Below are positions 27,852-37,097 of a stretch of DNA of 64,000 bases, piece by piece. Positions within the stretch are counted from its first letter, which is position 1. Each line of letters opens with the position of its first letter. A program made the position numbers and the translations under genes. The notes beneath the pieces are model-generated. The model had not been told where the DNA came from. It was given only the letters and a program-made list of their open reading frames with translations, and did not search any database. Origin of the DNA: an uncultured Alphaproteobacteria bacterium (GTDB taxonomy: Bacteria > Pseudomonadota > Alphaproteobacteria > CAAHEQ01 > UBA3637); the NCBI GenBank assembly GCA_944391735.1, contig CALXUR010000002.1, positions 66,484 through 130,483 of the forward strand, written 5' to 3'.

Positions 27852-28985
27852 ATGAAAAGACAACTGTTTTTAACCCTTTTGACAAGTTCGGTTATCGTAT
27901 CTGTTCAAGCACATGCTTTTGATACAACAGCTAAAAATGCGTTGTTAATGGATGCGGAAACGGGGTATGTGATGTTAAACAAGAATGCCGACGTGCCCAT
28001 GCCTCCTGCCTCTATGAGCAAGTTAATGACGGCATACATGATTTTTGACGCTTTAAAATCGGGCGAATTAAGTATGGACACGGAATTTACCGTTTCAGAA
28101 AACGCTTGGCGCAAGGGCGGGGCTAAAAGCGGTAGCTCAACAATGTTTTTAAAACCGAATCAGAAAGTCAAAATCAAGGATTTGATTCGAGGGATTATTG
28201 TGCAATCCGGAAATGACGCTTGTATCGTGGCGGCAGAGAACATGGCCGGCAGTGAGGAGATATTTGCCGATATTATGACTCGAAAAGCGAAAGATTTAGG
28301 ATTGTCGAATGCTTCATTTAAGAATGCAACCGGCCTGCCGCAAAAGGGGCATGAAATGAGTGCGACCGATTTGGCGAAGTTAGCGCAGGCTATTATTCGG
28401 GATTTTCCCGAATACTACTCGATTTACTCAGAAAAAGAGTTTAAGTATAATGGGATTAAGCAGGGAAACCGGAATCCATTGTTATATGGTATTGAGGGAG
28501 CAGATGGTTTAAAGACGGGGCATACGGAGGCTTCGGGATACGGATTGACGGGATCTGTAAAAACGGCTGACGGTCGACGTTTAATTATGGTTATTAATGG
28601 GTTAAAGAGTATGAAAGATCGTTCAACGGAGTCCAAACGTTTAATCGGATGGGGTATGGCCGCTTTTGAAAATGTGACAATGTATCGCTCCGGTCAAGTT
28701 GTTGATACGGTTCCTGTATGGTTGGGGACAGTTTCGGAGGTTCCCGCAACGGTTGAAGTGCCGTTAACGGTTACGGTTATGAAAGGTCCGGAACCAGATG
28801 TAAAGGCAGAAATCCACTATATGCAACCTGTAAGTGCCCCTGTTCAAAAGGGACAGAAATTAGGCCAGGTCATTGTGCGTGGGCCGGACAATCAGGTTAA
28901 AACCGCAGATTTAATTGCCGCCGAATCTGTTGAAAAAGTCGGATATTGGGGAAAATTGAAAGCGGTTATTTCATCTTGGTTTTAA
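27852..28985 (+). CDS. D-alanyl-D-alanine carboxypeptidase (PBP5/6 family)
   Basis: A 377-aa penicillin-binding protein that trims pentapeptide stems. A signal peptide ends at VQAHA-F. Active-site motifs: SMSK (SxxK) in PPASMSKLMTAY, SGN in IVQSGNDACI and KTG in ADGLKTGHTEASGYG. The C-terminal beta domain and a final amphipathic segment (LKAVISSWF) fit membrane association. Three ATGs are possible; 27852 has GAAGG at best spacing. tmk follows after 4 bp. Confidence 0.95.
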   Translation: MKRQLFLTLLTSSVIVSVQAHAFDTTAKNALLMDAETGYVMLNKNADVPMPPASMSKLMTAYMIFDALKSGELSMDTEFTVSENAWRKGGAKSGSSTMFLKPNQKVKIKDLIRGIIVQSGNDACIVAAENMAGSEEIFADIMTRKAKDLGLSNASFKNATGLPQKGHEMSATDLAKLAQAIIRDFPEYYSIYSEKEFKYNGIKQGNRNPLLYGIEGADGLKTGHTEASGYGLTGSVKTADGRRLIMVINGLKSMKDRSTESKRLIGWGMAAFENVTMYRSGQVVDTVPVWLGTVSEVPATVEVPLTVTVMKGPEPDVKAEIHYMQPVSAPVQKGQKLGQVIVRGPDNQVKTADLIAAESVEKVGYWGKLKAVISSWF

Positions 28986-28989
28986 GGTT

Positions 28990-29634
28990 ATGAAAAAAGG
29001 TTTTTTTATTACATTTGAAGGCGGAGAGGGAACCGGAAAATCTACCCAATGCCGGTTGTTGGCGGATGTTTTAACAAAGTCAGGGAAAACTTGTTTGTTA
29101 ACGCGTGAACCCGGTGGAAGTCCGGGAGCCGAGGAGATTCGAAATTTGGTTGTCAACGGGCAGACGGCTCGGTGGGATGCGATGACGGAAATGTTGTTGT
29201 TTATGGCGGCGCGTCGAGATCATTTATTAAAACAGATATGGCCGGCAATAAATGATGGCAAGATTGTTATTTGTGATCGTTTTTTGGACAGCACGCTTGC
29301 CTATCAGGGATACGGATACGGTAAGAACCCGGAGGCAATTCATAACATTAATACGGTTTATCAAATGATTGCAGGGGATTTTAAACCTGATTTAACATTT
29401 ATTTTAGATATAGATCCGGCCGAAGGAATTCGACGTAGCCGGGATCGAAGCGGTCATGCTCAGAGCGAACAGCGTTTTGAATCTATGGATTTATCATTTC
29501 ATTATAATTTACGTCAGGCTTTTCATGAGATATCCCGAAATGAGGAAAGATATGTTATGATTGATGCGGCGCAATCCATTGAAGAAATACATGCTTGTAT
29601 TTTAAAGATTGTGCGGGAAAGGGCAGTATGTTGA
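28990..29634 (+). CDS. tmk: Thymidylate kinase
   Basis: dTMP kinase (214 aa). P-loop FEGGEGTGKSTQ at residues 8-19, the DR-type motif CDRFLDSTLAYQGYG, TREPGGSPGAEEIR and the LID Arg cluster RRSRDRSGHAQSEQRFE. It overlaps the start of the delta-prime gene by 7 bp; tmk next to holB is a very common arrangement. Confidence 0.97.
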   Translation: MKKGFFITFEGGEGTGKSTQCRLLADVLTKSGKTCLLTREPGGSPGAEEIRNLVVNGQTARWDAMTEMLLFMAARRDHLLKQIWPAINDGKIVICDRFLDSTLAYQGYGYGKNPEAIHNINTVYQMIAGDFKPDLTFILDIDPAEGIRRSRDRSGHAQSEQRFESMDLSFHYNLRQAFHEISRNEERYVMIDAAQSIEEIHACILKIVRERAVC

Positions 29635-30581
29635 GTGCTTTTGAACGGATTCAAAAAGCGTATGAATCGGATCATATTGCCGGATCATGGTTGGTTTCAG
29701 GATCATATGGAGTCGGAAAAAAGGATTTTGCTTTAAAGGTTTGTTCTTTGTTATTAAACCAAGAGATTAATTCATTAAACACCTTTCATCCGGATATTAA
29801 GTGGCTTGAGTGCGGATTGACGGAGGACGCTAAAAAAGGAATCCAGAAAAACATTTTAGCGGGAAAAGCCGTTGATGAAGAGATTGAGTTGGCACGCAAG
29901 CGGGAAATTACGGTTGATGATGTGCGGGAAGGGATTCAATTTTTATCTTTAAAAGGCGGAGCGGACGAGTGGCGAATTTTGATTGTTTATTTGGCTGATC
30001 AAATGAATGAAAACGCTCAAAATGCCTTTTTGAAAGTTTTGGAGGAGCCGGCCGAGCGTTGTGTTTTATTATTGTTATGTCAGAACTTGGGGAAATTGTT
30101 GCCGACAATTAAGTCAAGATGTCGTCAGATCCGGTTAAATCCCGCTCCGGCTGAGATACTGAAGGCAGAGCTTTTAAGAGAGTTTCCGGCGGCCGAAGAT
30201 ATTGAAACGGTTATTCATCTATCGGGTGGCTCCCTTGGATTCGCGCGGGATATTTATAAAAATGACGGTGTTTCGCTTTATAAAAAAATGCTTTCTTTGC
30301 TTAAGCCGGCCAGCCGTCTTTCATCTGACGCCGTGCGTTTATTTGCGGAAGAGTTAAGCCAAAACCAGGTATCTTTTAGTTTGGTAAAATCTTTTTTGTT
30401 TGATTGGTTAATGTGTCAGATTCGGGAAACTGCGATTGTTCAACCGTTTTGGGCGGAGGATTGGATGGATTTATACCAAGAAATTAATCAAATGTTTATA
30501 GACATTGATCGGATTTATTTGGATAAGAAGCAAGTGTTAATGATGGTGTTTTCCAAAATAGCAGAGGTGTTGCATGATTGA
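29628..30581 (+). CDS. holB: DNA polymerase III subunit delta-prime
   Basis: Clamp-loader subunit (317 aa). N-terminal AAA+ fold with WLVSGSYGVGKKDFALKV, then ITVDDVREGIQFLSLKGGADEWRILIVYLADQMNENAQNAFLKVLEEP and ATIKSRC-like TIKSRCRQIRL. The ATG at 29628 has GGGAAAGGG upstream. It overlaps both tmk and tatD, forming a tight run. Confidence 0.93.
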   Translation: MLSAFERIQKAYESDHIAGSWLVSGSYGVGKKDFALKVCSLLLNQEINSLNTFHPDIKWLECGLTEDAKKGIQKNILAGKAVDEEIELARKREITVDDVREGIQFLSLKGGADEWRILIVYLADQMNENAQNAFLKVLEEPAERCVLLLLCQNLGKLLPTIKSRCRQIRLNPAPAEILKAELLREFPAAEDIETVIHLSGGSLGFARDIYKNDGVSLYKKMLSLLKPASRLSSDAVRLFAEELSQNQVSFSLVKSFLFDWLMCQIRETAIVQPFWAEDWMDLYQEINQMFIDIDRIYLDKKQVLMMVFSKIAEVLHD

Positions 30582-31359
30582 CAGTCATTGTCATATAGGA
30601 TTGAATTTGGTGGATATCACGGGATTATTAATGCGGGCACAGCTGGCGGGTGTTCAAACGATGTTGTCGGTTGCCTGCTATTTGCCCGAATACGCGGCGT
30701 TGTTACAGTTATTGGATAAGTATCCGACACTTTACGGGGCTTTTGGGATTCATCCGGAATACAGCGGTTCCTGTCCGACAAAAGAGGCTTTGATTTCAAA
30801 ATTGATGGCGCATCCGCGCATTATCGGCGTTGGAGAAACCGGATTGGATTATCATTATTTGACAGAGCCGAAAGAAAAGCAACGTCACGTATTTGAACAA
30901 CAAATTGAGGTAGCGCACGCGGTCAAAAAGCCGATTATCATTCATACGCGCGATGCGGATGAGGACACAATTGCTATATTGGAATCTGCCGATAAAGGCG
31001 GGTTGTTAAAGTATGGAGGCGTTATGCATTGTTTTACCGGGAGTCAGCGTTTAGCGGAATACGCTTTGAAACTGGGATTTTATATTTCGGCTTCCGGTAT
31101 TATCACGTTTAAAATGGCGGATGAAGTGCGCTCTGTTTTTAAAACAATTCCCAATAATCGACTATTGATTGAAACGGATTCTCCGTATTTAGCACCGGTA
31201 CCATATCGGAGTAAAATAAATGAGCCGTCCTATATAGTTAAGACAGCGGAAAAATTGGCCGAAATAAAAGGAGTTTCCCTAGAGGAAATAGATCGGATTA
31301 CAACTTCGAATTTTATGACATTATTTAAGATTGAGGAGGAGGGGACTCATGCGCGTTAA
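30574..31359 (+). CDS. tatD: TatD family metal-dependent hydrolase
   Basis: A 261-aa TIM-barrel hydrolase. Motifs: MIDSHCHIGL, GIHPEYSG, GVGETGLDYHYL, IIHTRDAD, MHCFTGS and LIETDSPYLAPVPYR. TatD proteins have 3'-5' exonuclease or DNase activity in repair. The start overlaps holB by 8 bp and the end overlaps the MBL-fold gene by 11 bp. Confidence 0.95.
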   Translation: MIDSHCHIGLNLVDITGLLMRAQLAGVQTMLSVACYLPEYAALLQLLDKYPTLYGAFGIHPEYSGSCPTKEALISKLMAHPRIIGVGETGLDYHYLTEPKEKQRHVFEQQIEVAHAVKKPIIIHTRDADEDTIAILESADKGGLLKYGGVMHCFTGSQRLAEYALKLGFYISASGIITFKMADEVRSVFKTIPNNRLLIETDSPYLAPVPYRSKINEPSYIVKTAEKLAEIKGVSLEEIDRITTSNFMTLFKIEEEGTHAR

Positions 31360-32110
31360 AATATTGGGATGTGGACCATCGTTTGGTGTCCCATCGCTCA
31401 GTCGTGGTTTTGGAGAGTGTGACCCGATTAATCCGAAGAACAGGCGTATGCGAAGTTCAATTCTGGTTCAGGACAAAGGGATGTCCGTTTTGATTGATTC
31501 GGGGCCGGAGATTCGTTTACAATTATTAGGGGCGGGGCGACCGGATTTAGATGCGGTTTTGTATACGCATTCGCATTATGATCACATGGGCGGTGCAGAT
31601 GATTTAAGAGCGGCATTAAACGAAAATAAAGAGACTTTGCCGGTTTACTTGTCGGAATCGGATACGGCTCATTTTAAAAATTTATTGGATTATATGTTTC
31701 AACCGCACACAAAAGGTAAAGTTGTTTTTGATGTTCATACGATTCAGCCGTTTAAACCGTTTCGGGTGGGTGATCTTGAAATTTTGCCTATTTTACAGCA
31801 TCATGGTTCAGGGGATTCCATGGGATATAGAATCGGTGACTTTGCGTATTCGACGGATGTTGCCGATATGGATGAAGATTCTTTCACGGCCTTAAAAGGC
31901 GTTAAGGTATGGCTTTTGGGTGTTGTGACGACATTATCGGACACGAATAAGCATTTAAATGTGGATCGGGCTTTGGAATGGATTAACCGAATTCAGCCGG
32001 AGAGAGCCTACTTCACGCATATGGGAACAAGAATGGATTACGATACGTTGTGCCATCGCCTCCCGCTTCATATTCGTCCTGTTTATGATGGGTTGGAGTT
32101 GGATATATGA
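31349..32110 (+). CDS. MBL-fold metal-dependent hydrolase (PhnP-like)
   Basis: A 253-aa metallo-beta-lactamase-fold protein with the HxHxDH motif in YTHSHYDHMGG, a further His in LQHHGSGDSMGYRIGDFAYSTDVADM and a terminal His in YFTHMGTRMDY. The sequence resembles PhnP-like phosphodiesterases that commonly follow tatD in Alphaproteobacteria. The ATG at 31349 has GAGGAGGGG upstream. Substrate unknown. Confidence 0.88.
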   Translation: MRVKILGCGPSFGVPSLSRGFGECDPINPKNRRMRSSILVQDKGMSVLIDSGPEIRLQLLGAGRPDLDAVLYTHSHYDHMGGADDLRAALNENKETLPVYLSESDTAHFKNLLDYMFQPHTKGKVVFDVHTIQPFKPFRVGDLEILPILQHHGSGDSMGYRIGDFAYSTDVADMDEDSFTALKGVKVWLLGVVTTLSDTNKHLNVDRALEWINRIQPERAYFTHMGTRMDYDTLCHRLPLHIRPVYDGLELDI

Positions 32111-32751
32111 TTGATCTTTATTTGTTATATGGCCCGCCCGGAGTTGGTAAAGGAACGATAGCCGAGCGTATTCCCGCGGAACATTGTTTAGGGGTGGGAC
32201 GTATTTTAAGGGCGCGACGCATAGGCTTGGATGGTAAATTGATATCTGACGCATATGTCAATCAATTAATACAGGATGAAATATCTTTAAGGAAACAATA
32301 TGTGGTTTTGGATGGATATCCCCGGACTTTGGAGCAGGTAGATTTTTTAAAAGCATTACCTGAAACACGTTTGGTTCGTGTTTATGCGTTAACATGCCCG
32401 GACACTGTATTAATGAATCGCTTAAGCCTGCGTCAGACATGTTTATGTGGGGCGACATATCATCCAATGTTGAAGCCATCCGCACAGGAGGGTAAATGTG
32501 ATTTGTGTGGGAAAGAGCTTTTTCGTCGCTCCGATGACAGTCCTGAAATTGTTCGTCGACGTTTACAGCAATTTCATGAAGAAACGGAGCCGGTTTTGGC
32601 ACGTTTGGGATCATTGGTGCGATATGTGGATTCAGAGAGTAATTTTAAAACCTCGGTATTATCTGTTGTTGACGAAATTCTGTCTGAGCAAGGACATATT
32701 TCTTCTTGCGATTACAGACGGCAGATTTCGAATCCGCGTGTGCACGATTAA
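32107..32751 (+). CDS. Adenylate-kinase-like nucleoside monophosphate kinase
   Basis: A 214-aa protein with an adenylate-kinase P-loop YGPPGVGKGTIAERI, VLDGYPRTLEQVDFL and a zinc-type LID (CLCGATYH ... CDLCG, then RRSDDSPEIVRRRLQQF). The region after the P-loop, where 'STGDMLR' normally binds AMP, reads CLGVGRILRARRIGLDG and lacks the Ser/Thr-Gly-Asp motif. So it may be a divergent Adk or a paralog with altered specificity. It is the last gene of the dac-to-adk-like run; a terminator follows. A standard adk may sit elsewhere. Confidence 0.8.
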   Translation: MIDLYLLYGPPGVGKGTIAERIPAEHCLGVGRILRARRIGLDGKLISDAYVNQLIQDEISLRKQYVVLDGYPRTLEQVDFLKALPETRLVRVYALTCPDTVLMNRLSLRQTCLCGATYHPMLKPSAQEGKCDLCGKELFRRSDDSPEIVRRRLQQFHEETEPVLARLGSLVRYVDSESNFKTSVLSVVDEILSEQGHISSCDYRRQISNPRVHD

Positions 32752-32777
32752 TAAAAAGGCTTTTTCTCTTTTTTATT

Positions 32778-32802
32778 CGCCGTTCTTATAGCGGCGTTTT
32801 TT
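32778..32802 (+). terminator. Terminator of the tmk-holB-tatD run
   Basis: CGCCG(T)...(A)GCGGCG stem followed by six T, 27 bp after the adenylate-kinase-like gene. Confidence 0.8.
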
Positions 32803-33369
32803 ACATTTTTCCAGATAAAATTAAAATACCTGCCAGCTGTTTTTATCTGTTTAACAAGAGGTTATTTTATTTTCTTCAAAGATCCCTCTTCTGTTTTTAT
32901 GCGATAGTATACATAATATAAATTATGCGACAAAATGAATAATGAAAAATGCAGAAAATTTATTTTAAAACAATGTGTTAACAAAAATGTGGATAAGTCT
33001 GTGGATAAAAAATGTGGATAAGTTTTATATAACTTGAAAAGCTTCAATCATATTGAAATATCGCACTCAAAAAATTCTTCCGTGGATCAACTTTGCGTGT
33101 TTTACATTATAATTTGGAAAGTAGAGATCTTATTCTTATTCCAAAAGAATACCCTGCCCTTGTTCAGAAATAACGATTTTAAGCGAGCTGATGATTAAAA
33201 ATCGAGGAATGATAGGTTGATCTGTCCGAAAAACGGTTTTTATGATTATCTGTATCGAGACGCTCATCCGCTCTGTCATTTTCACAGAAACGAGAGTTTA
33301 GCAGTTGCAAATGAGTCATTGTTTGGTATATTTTATATTTGTCAGCCCCTACTCTGTCTGTGTTTATGA
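32803..33369. other. AT-rich gene-free interval with DnaA boxes
   Basis: No convincing gene in about 570 bp. The stretch is strongly AT-rich (for instance 32870-32985) and carries three tandem DnaA boxes near 33000 plus several AT-only tracts. A minus-strand ORF at 33179-33520 lacks coding character. Candidate replication-related or regulatory DNA. Confidence 0.6.
32988..33021 (+). promoter_or_regulatory. Three tandem DnaA boxes
   Basis: Perfect TGTGGATAA (reverse complement of the DnaA box TTATCCACA) at 32988-32996, 33000-33008 and 33013-33021, all in the same orientation and 12-13 bp apart, next to an AT-rich tract. Such spacing fits cooperative DnaA binding at an origin, a titration site or a DnaA-regulated promoter. 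Confidence 0.75.
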
Positions 33370-33397
33370 TTAACATATTAACAACATGCTGTATAAT
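33370..33397 (+). promoter_or_regulatory. Putative promoter of the HELEH gene
   Basis: TTAACA (33370-33375), 16-bp spacer, TATAAT (33392-33397), 25 bp before the ATG at 33423, which also has AAGGAAG. Confidence 0.7.
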
Positions 33398-33422
33398 TAA
33401 AGAGTAAAAAGGAAGAATCTCA

Positions 33423-34182
33423 ATGTTTTCAGTTACAATTTGGAATAAAGATGTAGGTTTTTGCTCTGATATTTTAACCGATGATATTTTGAAATCAAAA
33501 TTATTTGTTTCAAGTTCCAATATTCAGGCTTTGAAAAAGGTACAGTATGCTTTAAAAAAGATTGATTTTCATACTGATTTATTAAAAAAATCCTTAAAAG
33601 GTGCCAGTGGATTTTTAGAGCATTTTTTTAGATCCTAATAAGATTACTACGTATTCACCTGTAACGGTTCTTTATTTAATGGCGCATGAATTGGAACATG
33701 CTTGTCAATATCAAAAGAATCCCATTGCTCATATAGATGACAAAACAAAGCCGGAAGAAAAACACAATATTACGGATAATCAAAAGATATCTGATATGAT
33801 ACGTGACTGTGTTATTGAAACTGATGCTATAGCTGTTGGCTTGGGAGCTGTTATTTCGTGTGGAGGAACCCGAGAAGAATATATGCAATTAAAAAATGAA
33901 TTACCGATGTTGACAGAGGTTCTTCCCGAATATGATGAAATGAAAGGAAGAAATTTTGAGGATATTGTAAATCTAGCCACACAAAAAATTTTACCTTGGC
34001 GATGGGATGTAACCCGGGATTATTTGGAAAAAAATAATTTAAAAATGCCTTCACCCCAAACGATGCGACCTCTTTTAGAGACAAATATGGTTCGAGCATG
34101 TGCCGTATTTGAGGCTTTTATTTCCGCCAAAACAAAAGGCGAAGGTCGTATCCCCTCGCCTTTTAGCGGTGTTAATCGTTAA
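33423..34182 (+). pseudogene. HELEH metallopeptidase-like gene, frameshifted at a T7 tract
   Basis: The frame from ATG 33423 stops at 33638, and a second frame carries the motif YLMAHELEHACQYQ (HExxH-type, zinc-binding) to 34182. Removing one T from the T7 run at 33623-33629 fuses them smoothly (GFLEHFLDPNKITTYSPVTV, then LYLMAHELEHA), giving about 252 aa. A promoter and ribosome-binding site are intact and the downstream frame is undamaged, so the break is recent, phase-variable or a sequence error. The family resembles DUF6782-type putative metallopeptidases of gut bacteria; no signal peptide is seen. Confidence 0.65.
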
Positions 34183-34183
34183 A

Positions 34184-35461
34184 CTATTTAATCGGTTTAA
34201 TGACTTCAATACCGCCCATATACGGTCGCAGGACTTCCGGAACGACAATGCTGCCGTCTTCTTGTTGATAGTTTTCCATAACGGCAATCAAGGCTCGGCC
34301 GACAGCGACACCGGAACCATTCAGTGTGTGAACATATTGTGTTCCTTTTTCCCCGTTTCTTTTAAAACGAGCATCCATACGGCGTGCTTGGAAAGAGCCA
34401 CAATTGGAGCAACTTGAAATTTCACGGTATTTGTTTTGGCCGGGCAACCATACTTCCAGATCATACGTTTTATGAGAGGTAAAACTCATATCTCCGGCGG
34501 ACAGGCAGACTACCTGATATGCTAATCCCAGTTTTTGTAAAACTTCTTCAGCACATTTTGTCATCCGTTCTAATTCATCAAAGGATTTTTCCGGTGCAAC
34601 AATGCTGACCAATTCATCTTTATAAAATTGATGTTGTCGGAACATACCGCGTGTATCACGTCCCGCCGAACCGGCTTCAGAGCGGAAACAAGGCGTTAAG
34701 GCCGTCACCCGTATCGGCAACTCTTTTTCATCCAGAATGCGGCCGGCAACATAATTTGTTAAAGAAACTTCGGCGGTGGGAATTAACCAGAAACCGTTTG
34801 TGGTTTGAAAAAGATCCTCACGGAACTTGGGAAGTTGGGCTGTTCCGAAGGCGGCATCATCCTTAACCATCAAAGGAACTTCCATTTCCGTATAGCCGTG
34901 CTCCGTTGTATGTAAATCAATCATGAATTGACCCAACGCCCGTTCCAGCCGAGCCAAAGCACCTTTCAGGTATGTGAAACGGGCACCGGACACCTTTCCC
35001 GCCTGTTCAACATCCATCATACCGAGCCCCTGCCCCAGTTCGTCATGTTCTTTGGGGGTAAATTTAAAAACCGGTTTTTGACCGACTTGTCGGATAACAA
35101 CATTTGTTTTATCATCCAAACCTTCCGGACAAGAAGCGTCCGGGGTATTGGGCAAAGCCGACAACACATCAAAAATATCCAGACCCTTTTTTCGAACCTG
35201 TTCATCCAAATCGGTCATTTTATTTTTAATTTCGGCCACTTCATGCATAATCGCGTCAACATCCCCGCCCTGTTTTTTGACGATACCGATTTGTGAAGAG
35301 AGAGCATTTCGTTTGGATTGCAATTCTTGTTGAGCGGTTTGCAGGGCGCGGTATTCTTTATCCATTTCCAATATTTGGGAGGACATAGCTTCCAATCCGC
35401 GGCGTTTCAGACCTGTATCAAAAGCTTCCGGATTATCCCGGATCCATTTCATATCGTACAT
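34184..35461 (-). CDS. serS: Seryl-tRNA synthetase
   Basis: Class II synthetase (425 aa). The N-terminal coiled-coil arm that binds the tRNA-Ser variable arm is seen at residues 30-105; class II motifs include [25 protein letters not shown], and [17 protein letters not shown] and [18 protein letters not shown] near the end. Start at 35461 has AAGGAG; in-frame codons upstream do not. Convergent with the HELEH gene, 1 bp apart. Confidence 0.97.
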   Translation of the reverse strand: MYDMKWIRDNPEAFDTGLKRRGLEAMSSQILEMDKEYRALQTAQQELQSKRNALSSQIGIVKKQGGDVDAIMHEVAEIKNKMTDLDEQVRKKGLDIFDVLSALPNTPDASCPEGLDDKTNVVIRQVGQKPVFKFTPKEHDELGQGLGMMDVEQAGKVSGARFTYLKGALARLERALGQFMIDLHTTEHGYTEMEVPLMVKDDAAFGTAQLPKFREDLFQTTNGFWLIPTAEVSLTNYVAGRILDEKELPIRVTALTPCFRSEAGSAGRDTRGMFRQHQFYKDELVSIVAPEKSFDELERMTKCAEEVLQKLGLAYQVVCLSAGDMSFTSHKTYDLEVWLPGQNKYREISSCSNCGSFQARRMDARFKRNGEKGTQYVHTLNGSGVAVGRALIAVMENYQQEDGSIVVPEVLRPYMGGIEVIKPIK

Positions 35462-35471
35462 TTTTTCTCCT

Positions 35472-36137
35472 TCACATAAATAATTCCACGATACCCACAA
35501 AGAAAGGATAGAGCGTGTTGATAAACAACCCTGCTATATTAATTCCCAATGCGGGCAAAACAAATAATACACCGAATAAAATAAAAAATCCATACTTTTC
35601 TGTTGCCTGATAGCGAATATCGTAAGGATGCGGTAAAACGGAAGCAACAATTCGTCCGCCGTCAAGCGGTAAAATCGGTAGCAGATTAAAGATACCGATA
35701 GCCAGGGAAAGGACGATGCCGTGTTGGATGTTCGATATAAACCAGGTGAAGAAATGGGAGTCTGTCGGTATCAATGCAAGACCGATTCGGCCGATCAATA
35801 CGAAAACGATTGCTAAAATCAGATTTGACAAAGGACCGGCCGCCGCGACAAGACCCATATCTCTTTTGGGACGGTTCAGATTTCTGAAATCCACAGGAAC
35901 CGGTTTTGCCCAACCGAATAAAAAAGGCGAACCGAAAACCAATAAAATACCGGGAACAACCAAACTGCCCCAAATATCAATATGGGGAATAGGATTCAAT
36001 GTCAGGCGTCCGGCGTAAAGAGCTGTTTTATCCCCCAGTTTCAAGGCAACCCATCCGTGGGATACCTCGTGAACAATCATACATAATAACAATGGGATAA
36101 TCCAAGTTGTTAAAGAATAAATGATACTTGAAATCAT
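35472..36137 (-). CDS. Site-2 protease family (M50) membrane metalloprotease
   Basis: A 221-aa polytopic membrane protein with the zinc motif HEVSH (residues about 22-26, [16 protein letters not shown]) inside a helix and the second motif [13 protein letters not shown] carrying the third ligand Asp. Five to six membrane helices. This minimal M50B form, without a PDZ domain, acts in intramembrane proteolysis; substrate unknown. The ATG at 36137 is 1 bp after the nagZ stop. Confidence 0.9.
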   Translation of the reverse strand: MISSIIYSLTTWIIPLLLCMIVHEVSHGWVALKLGDKTALYAGRLTLNPIPHIDIWGSLVVPGILLVFGSPFLFGWAKPVPVDFRNLNRPKRDMGLVAAAGPLSNLILAIVFVLIGRIGLALIPTDSHFFTWFISNIQHGIVLSLAIGIFNLLPILPLDGGRIVASVLPHPYDIRYQATEKYGFFILFGVLFVLPALGINIAGLFINTLYPFFVGIVELFM

Positions 36138-36138
36138 C

Positions 36139-37089
36139 TTATTTCTCCATTTGATAAAGACGGGATAAAGATTGAGTGGATAAGGCTGGAAGCGCGTTTG
36201 CAACTTGAGCCATTTGGTCAACCGATCCGTCACAATAAAGAACGGCGTCACACCCTGCCTCTACGGCCTGTTGCGCCAATTCCGGATGAGAGCCGAAAGC
36301 GGCAAGTGCCCCCATGCGCATGTCATCGCTAATCAAAAAACCTTGAAAACCGATATTATTCCGAACATGGTTTAAAACAGTTTTTGATAAAGTGGCTGGC
36401 AGATGAGCGTCTAACGCCGTATAAATGACATGAGCTATCATCCCCCAAGCCTGTGTTTTAACCTGTTTAAAAGGATAGAAATCTGTTTGTTCCAAGGTTG
36501 ATAAAGGGGTATGAACGACGGGGAGATCATGATGCGGGTCGACCACTGCCCGTCCATATCCCGGGATATGCTTCACAACGGGCATTAAACCGAAGTGCAA
36601 GCAGGCATCAACAGCCGTTTGCCCGAGGATAGATACAATTTCAGGATTGTTTGAAAAGCAACGCCCTGCCATGACATGGGTTATCGTCGGCGTTTCAATA
36701 TCAAGGCAAGGCCAACAATCAACTGTAATCCCGACACTTGACAAATCTTGCGCCAATGCTTTCGCATGGCTTTTTAATGCCATGATGGCTTGATCCGGGT
36801 GTGTGTTGAATAAATCGCCATAGGTTTTGGCAAATGGTAAATCTCTCCAATACGGCGGTTTTAATCGTTGAACGCGACCGCCCTCCTGATCTATTAAGAC
36901 AGGGGCATCCGGGCGACCGACACATTTTCGGAAAGATTCTGTTAAAAGACGCAACTGATCAGGTGTTTGAACATTTCTGTCAAATATAATTAACCCCAGC
37001 GGATTTTCCTGACGGAACAATTCTTTTTCATCCGGGGTCAAAGAAAGGCCGCTACACCCGAAAATAACCGCTTTAACAGGACGTTCCAT
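36139..37089 (-). CDS. nagZ: Beta-N-acetylhexosaminidase
   Basis: Cytoplasmic GH3 enzyme (316 aa) that removes GlcNAc from anhydro-muropeptides in peptidoglycan recycling. Motifs: VLIDQEGGRVQRLK, VKHIPGYGRAVVDPHHDLP (the usual form is KHFPGHGxxxxDSHxxLP) and GFLISDDMRMGA with the catalytic Asp. It follows the SPOR-domain gene by 8 bp, as in other Alphaproteobacteria, and works with amgK and murU at 59-61 kb. Confidence 0.93.
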   Translation of the reverse strand: MERPVKAVIFGCSGLSLTPDEKELFRQENPLGLIIFDRNVQTPDQLRLLTESFRKCVGRPDAPVLIDQEGGRVQRLKPPYWRDLPFAKTYGDLFNTHPDQAIMALKSHAKALAQDLSSVGITVDCWPCLDIETPTITHVMAGRCFSNNPEIVSILGQTAVDACLHFGLMPVVKHIPGYGRAVVDPHHDLPVVHTPLSTLEQTDFYPFKQVKTQAWGMIAHVIYTALDAHLPATLSKTVLNHVRNNIGFQGFLISDDMRMGALAAFGSHPELAQQAVEAGCDAVLYCDGSVDQMAQVANALPALSTQSLSRLYQMEK

Positions 37090-37097
37090 AGATTCGC

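Noticed and set aside
32700..32751. tRNA-like 3' end (TTTCGAATCCGCG) in the tail of the adenylate-kinase-like gene
   Set aside because: No matching acceptor or anticodon arm; the sequence is in frame with the coding region.
33179..33520. Minus-strand ORF of 113 aa in the DnaA-box interval
   Set aside because: Overlaps a good promoter and start of the HELEH gene on the other strand; no ribosome-binding site and no protein-like pattern.
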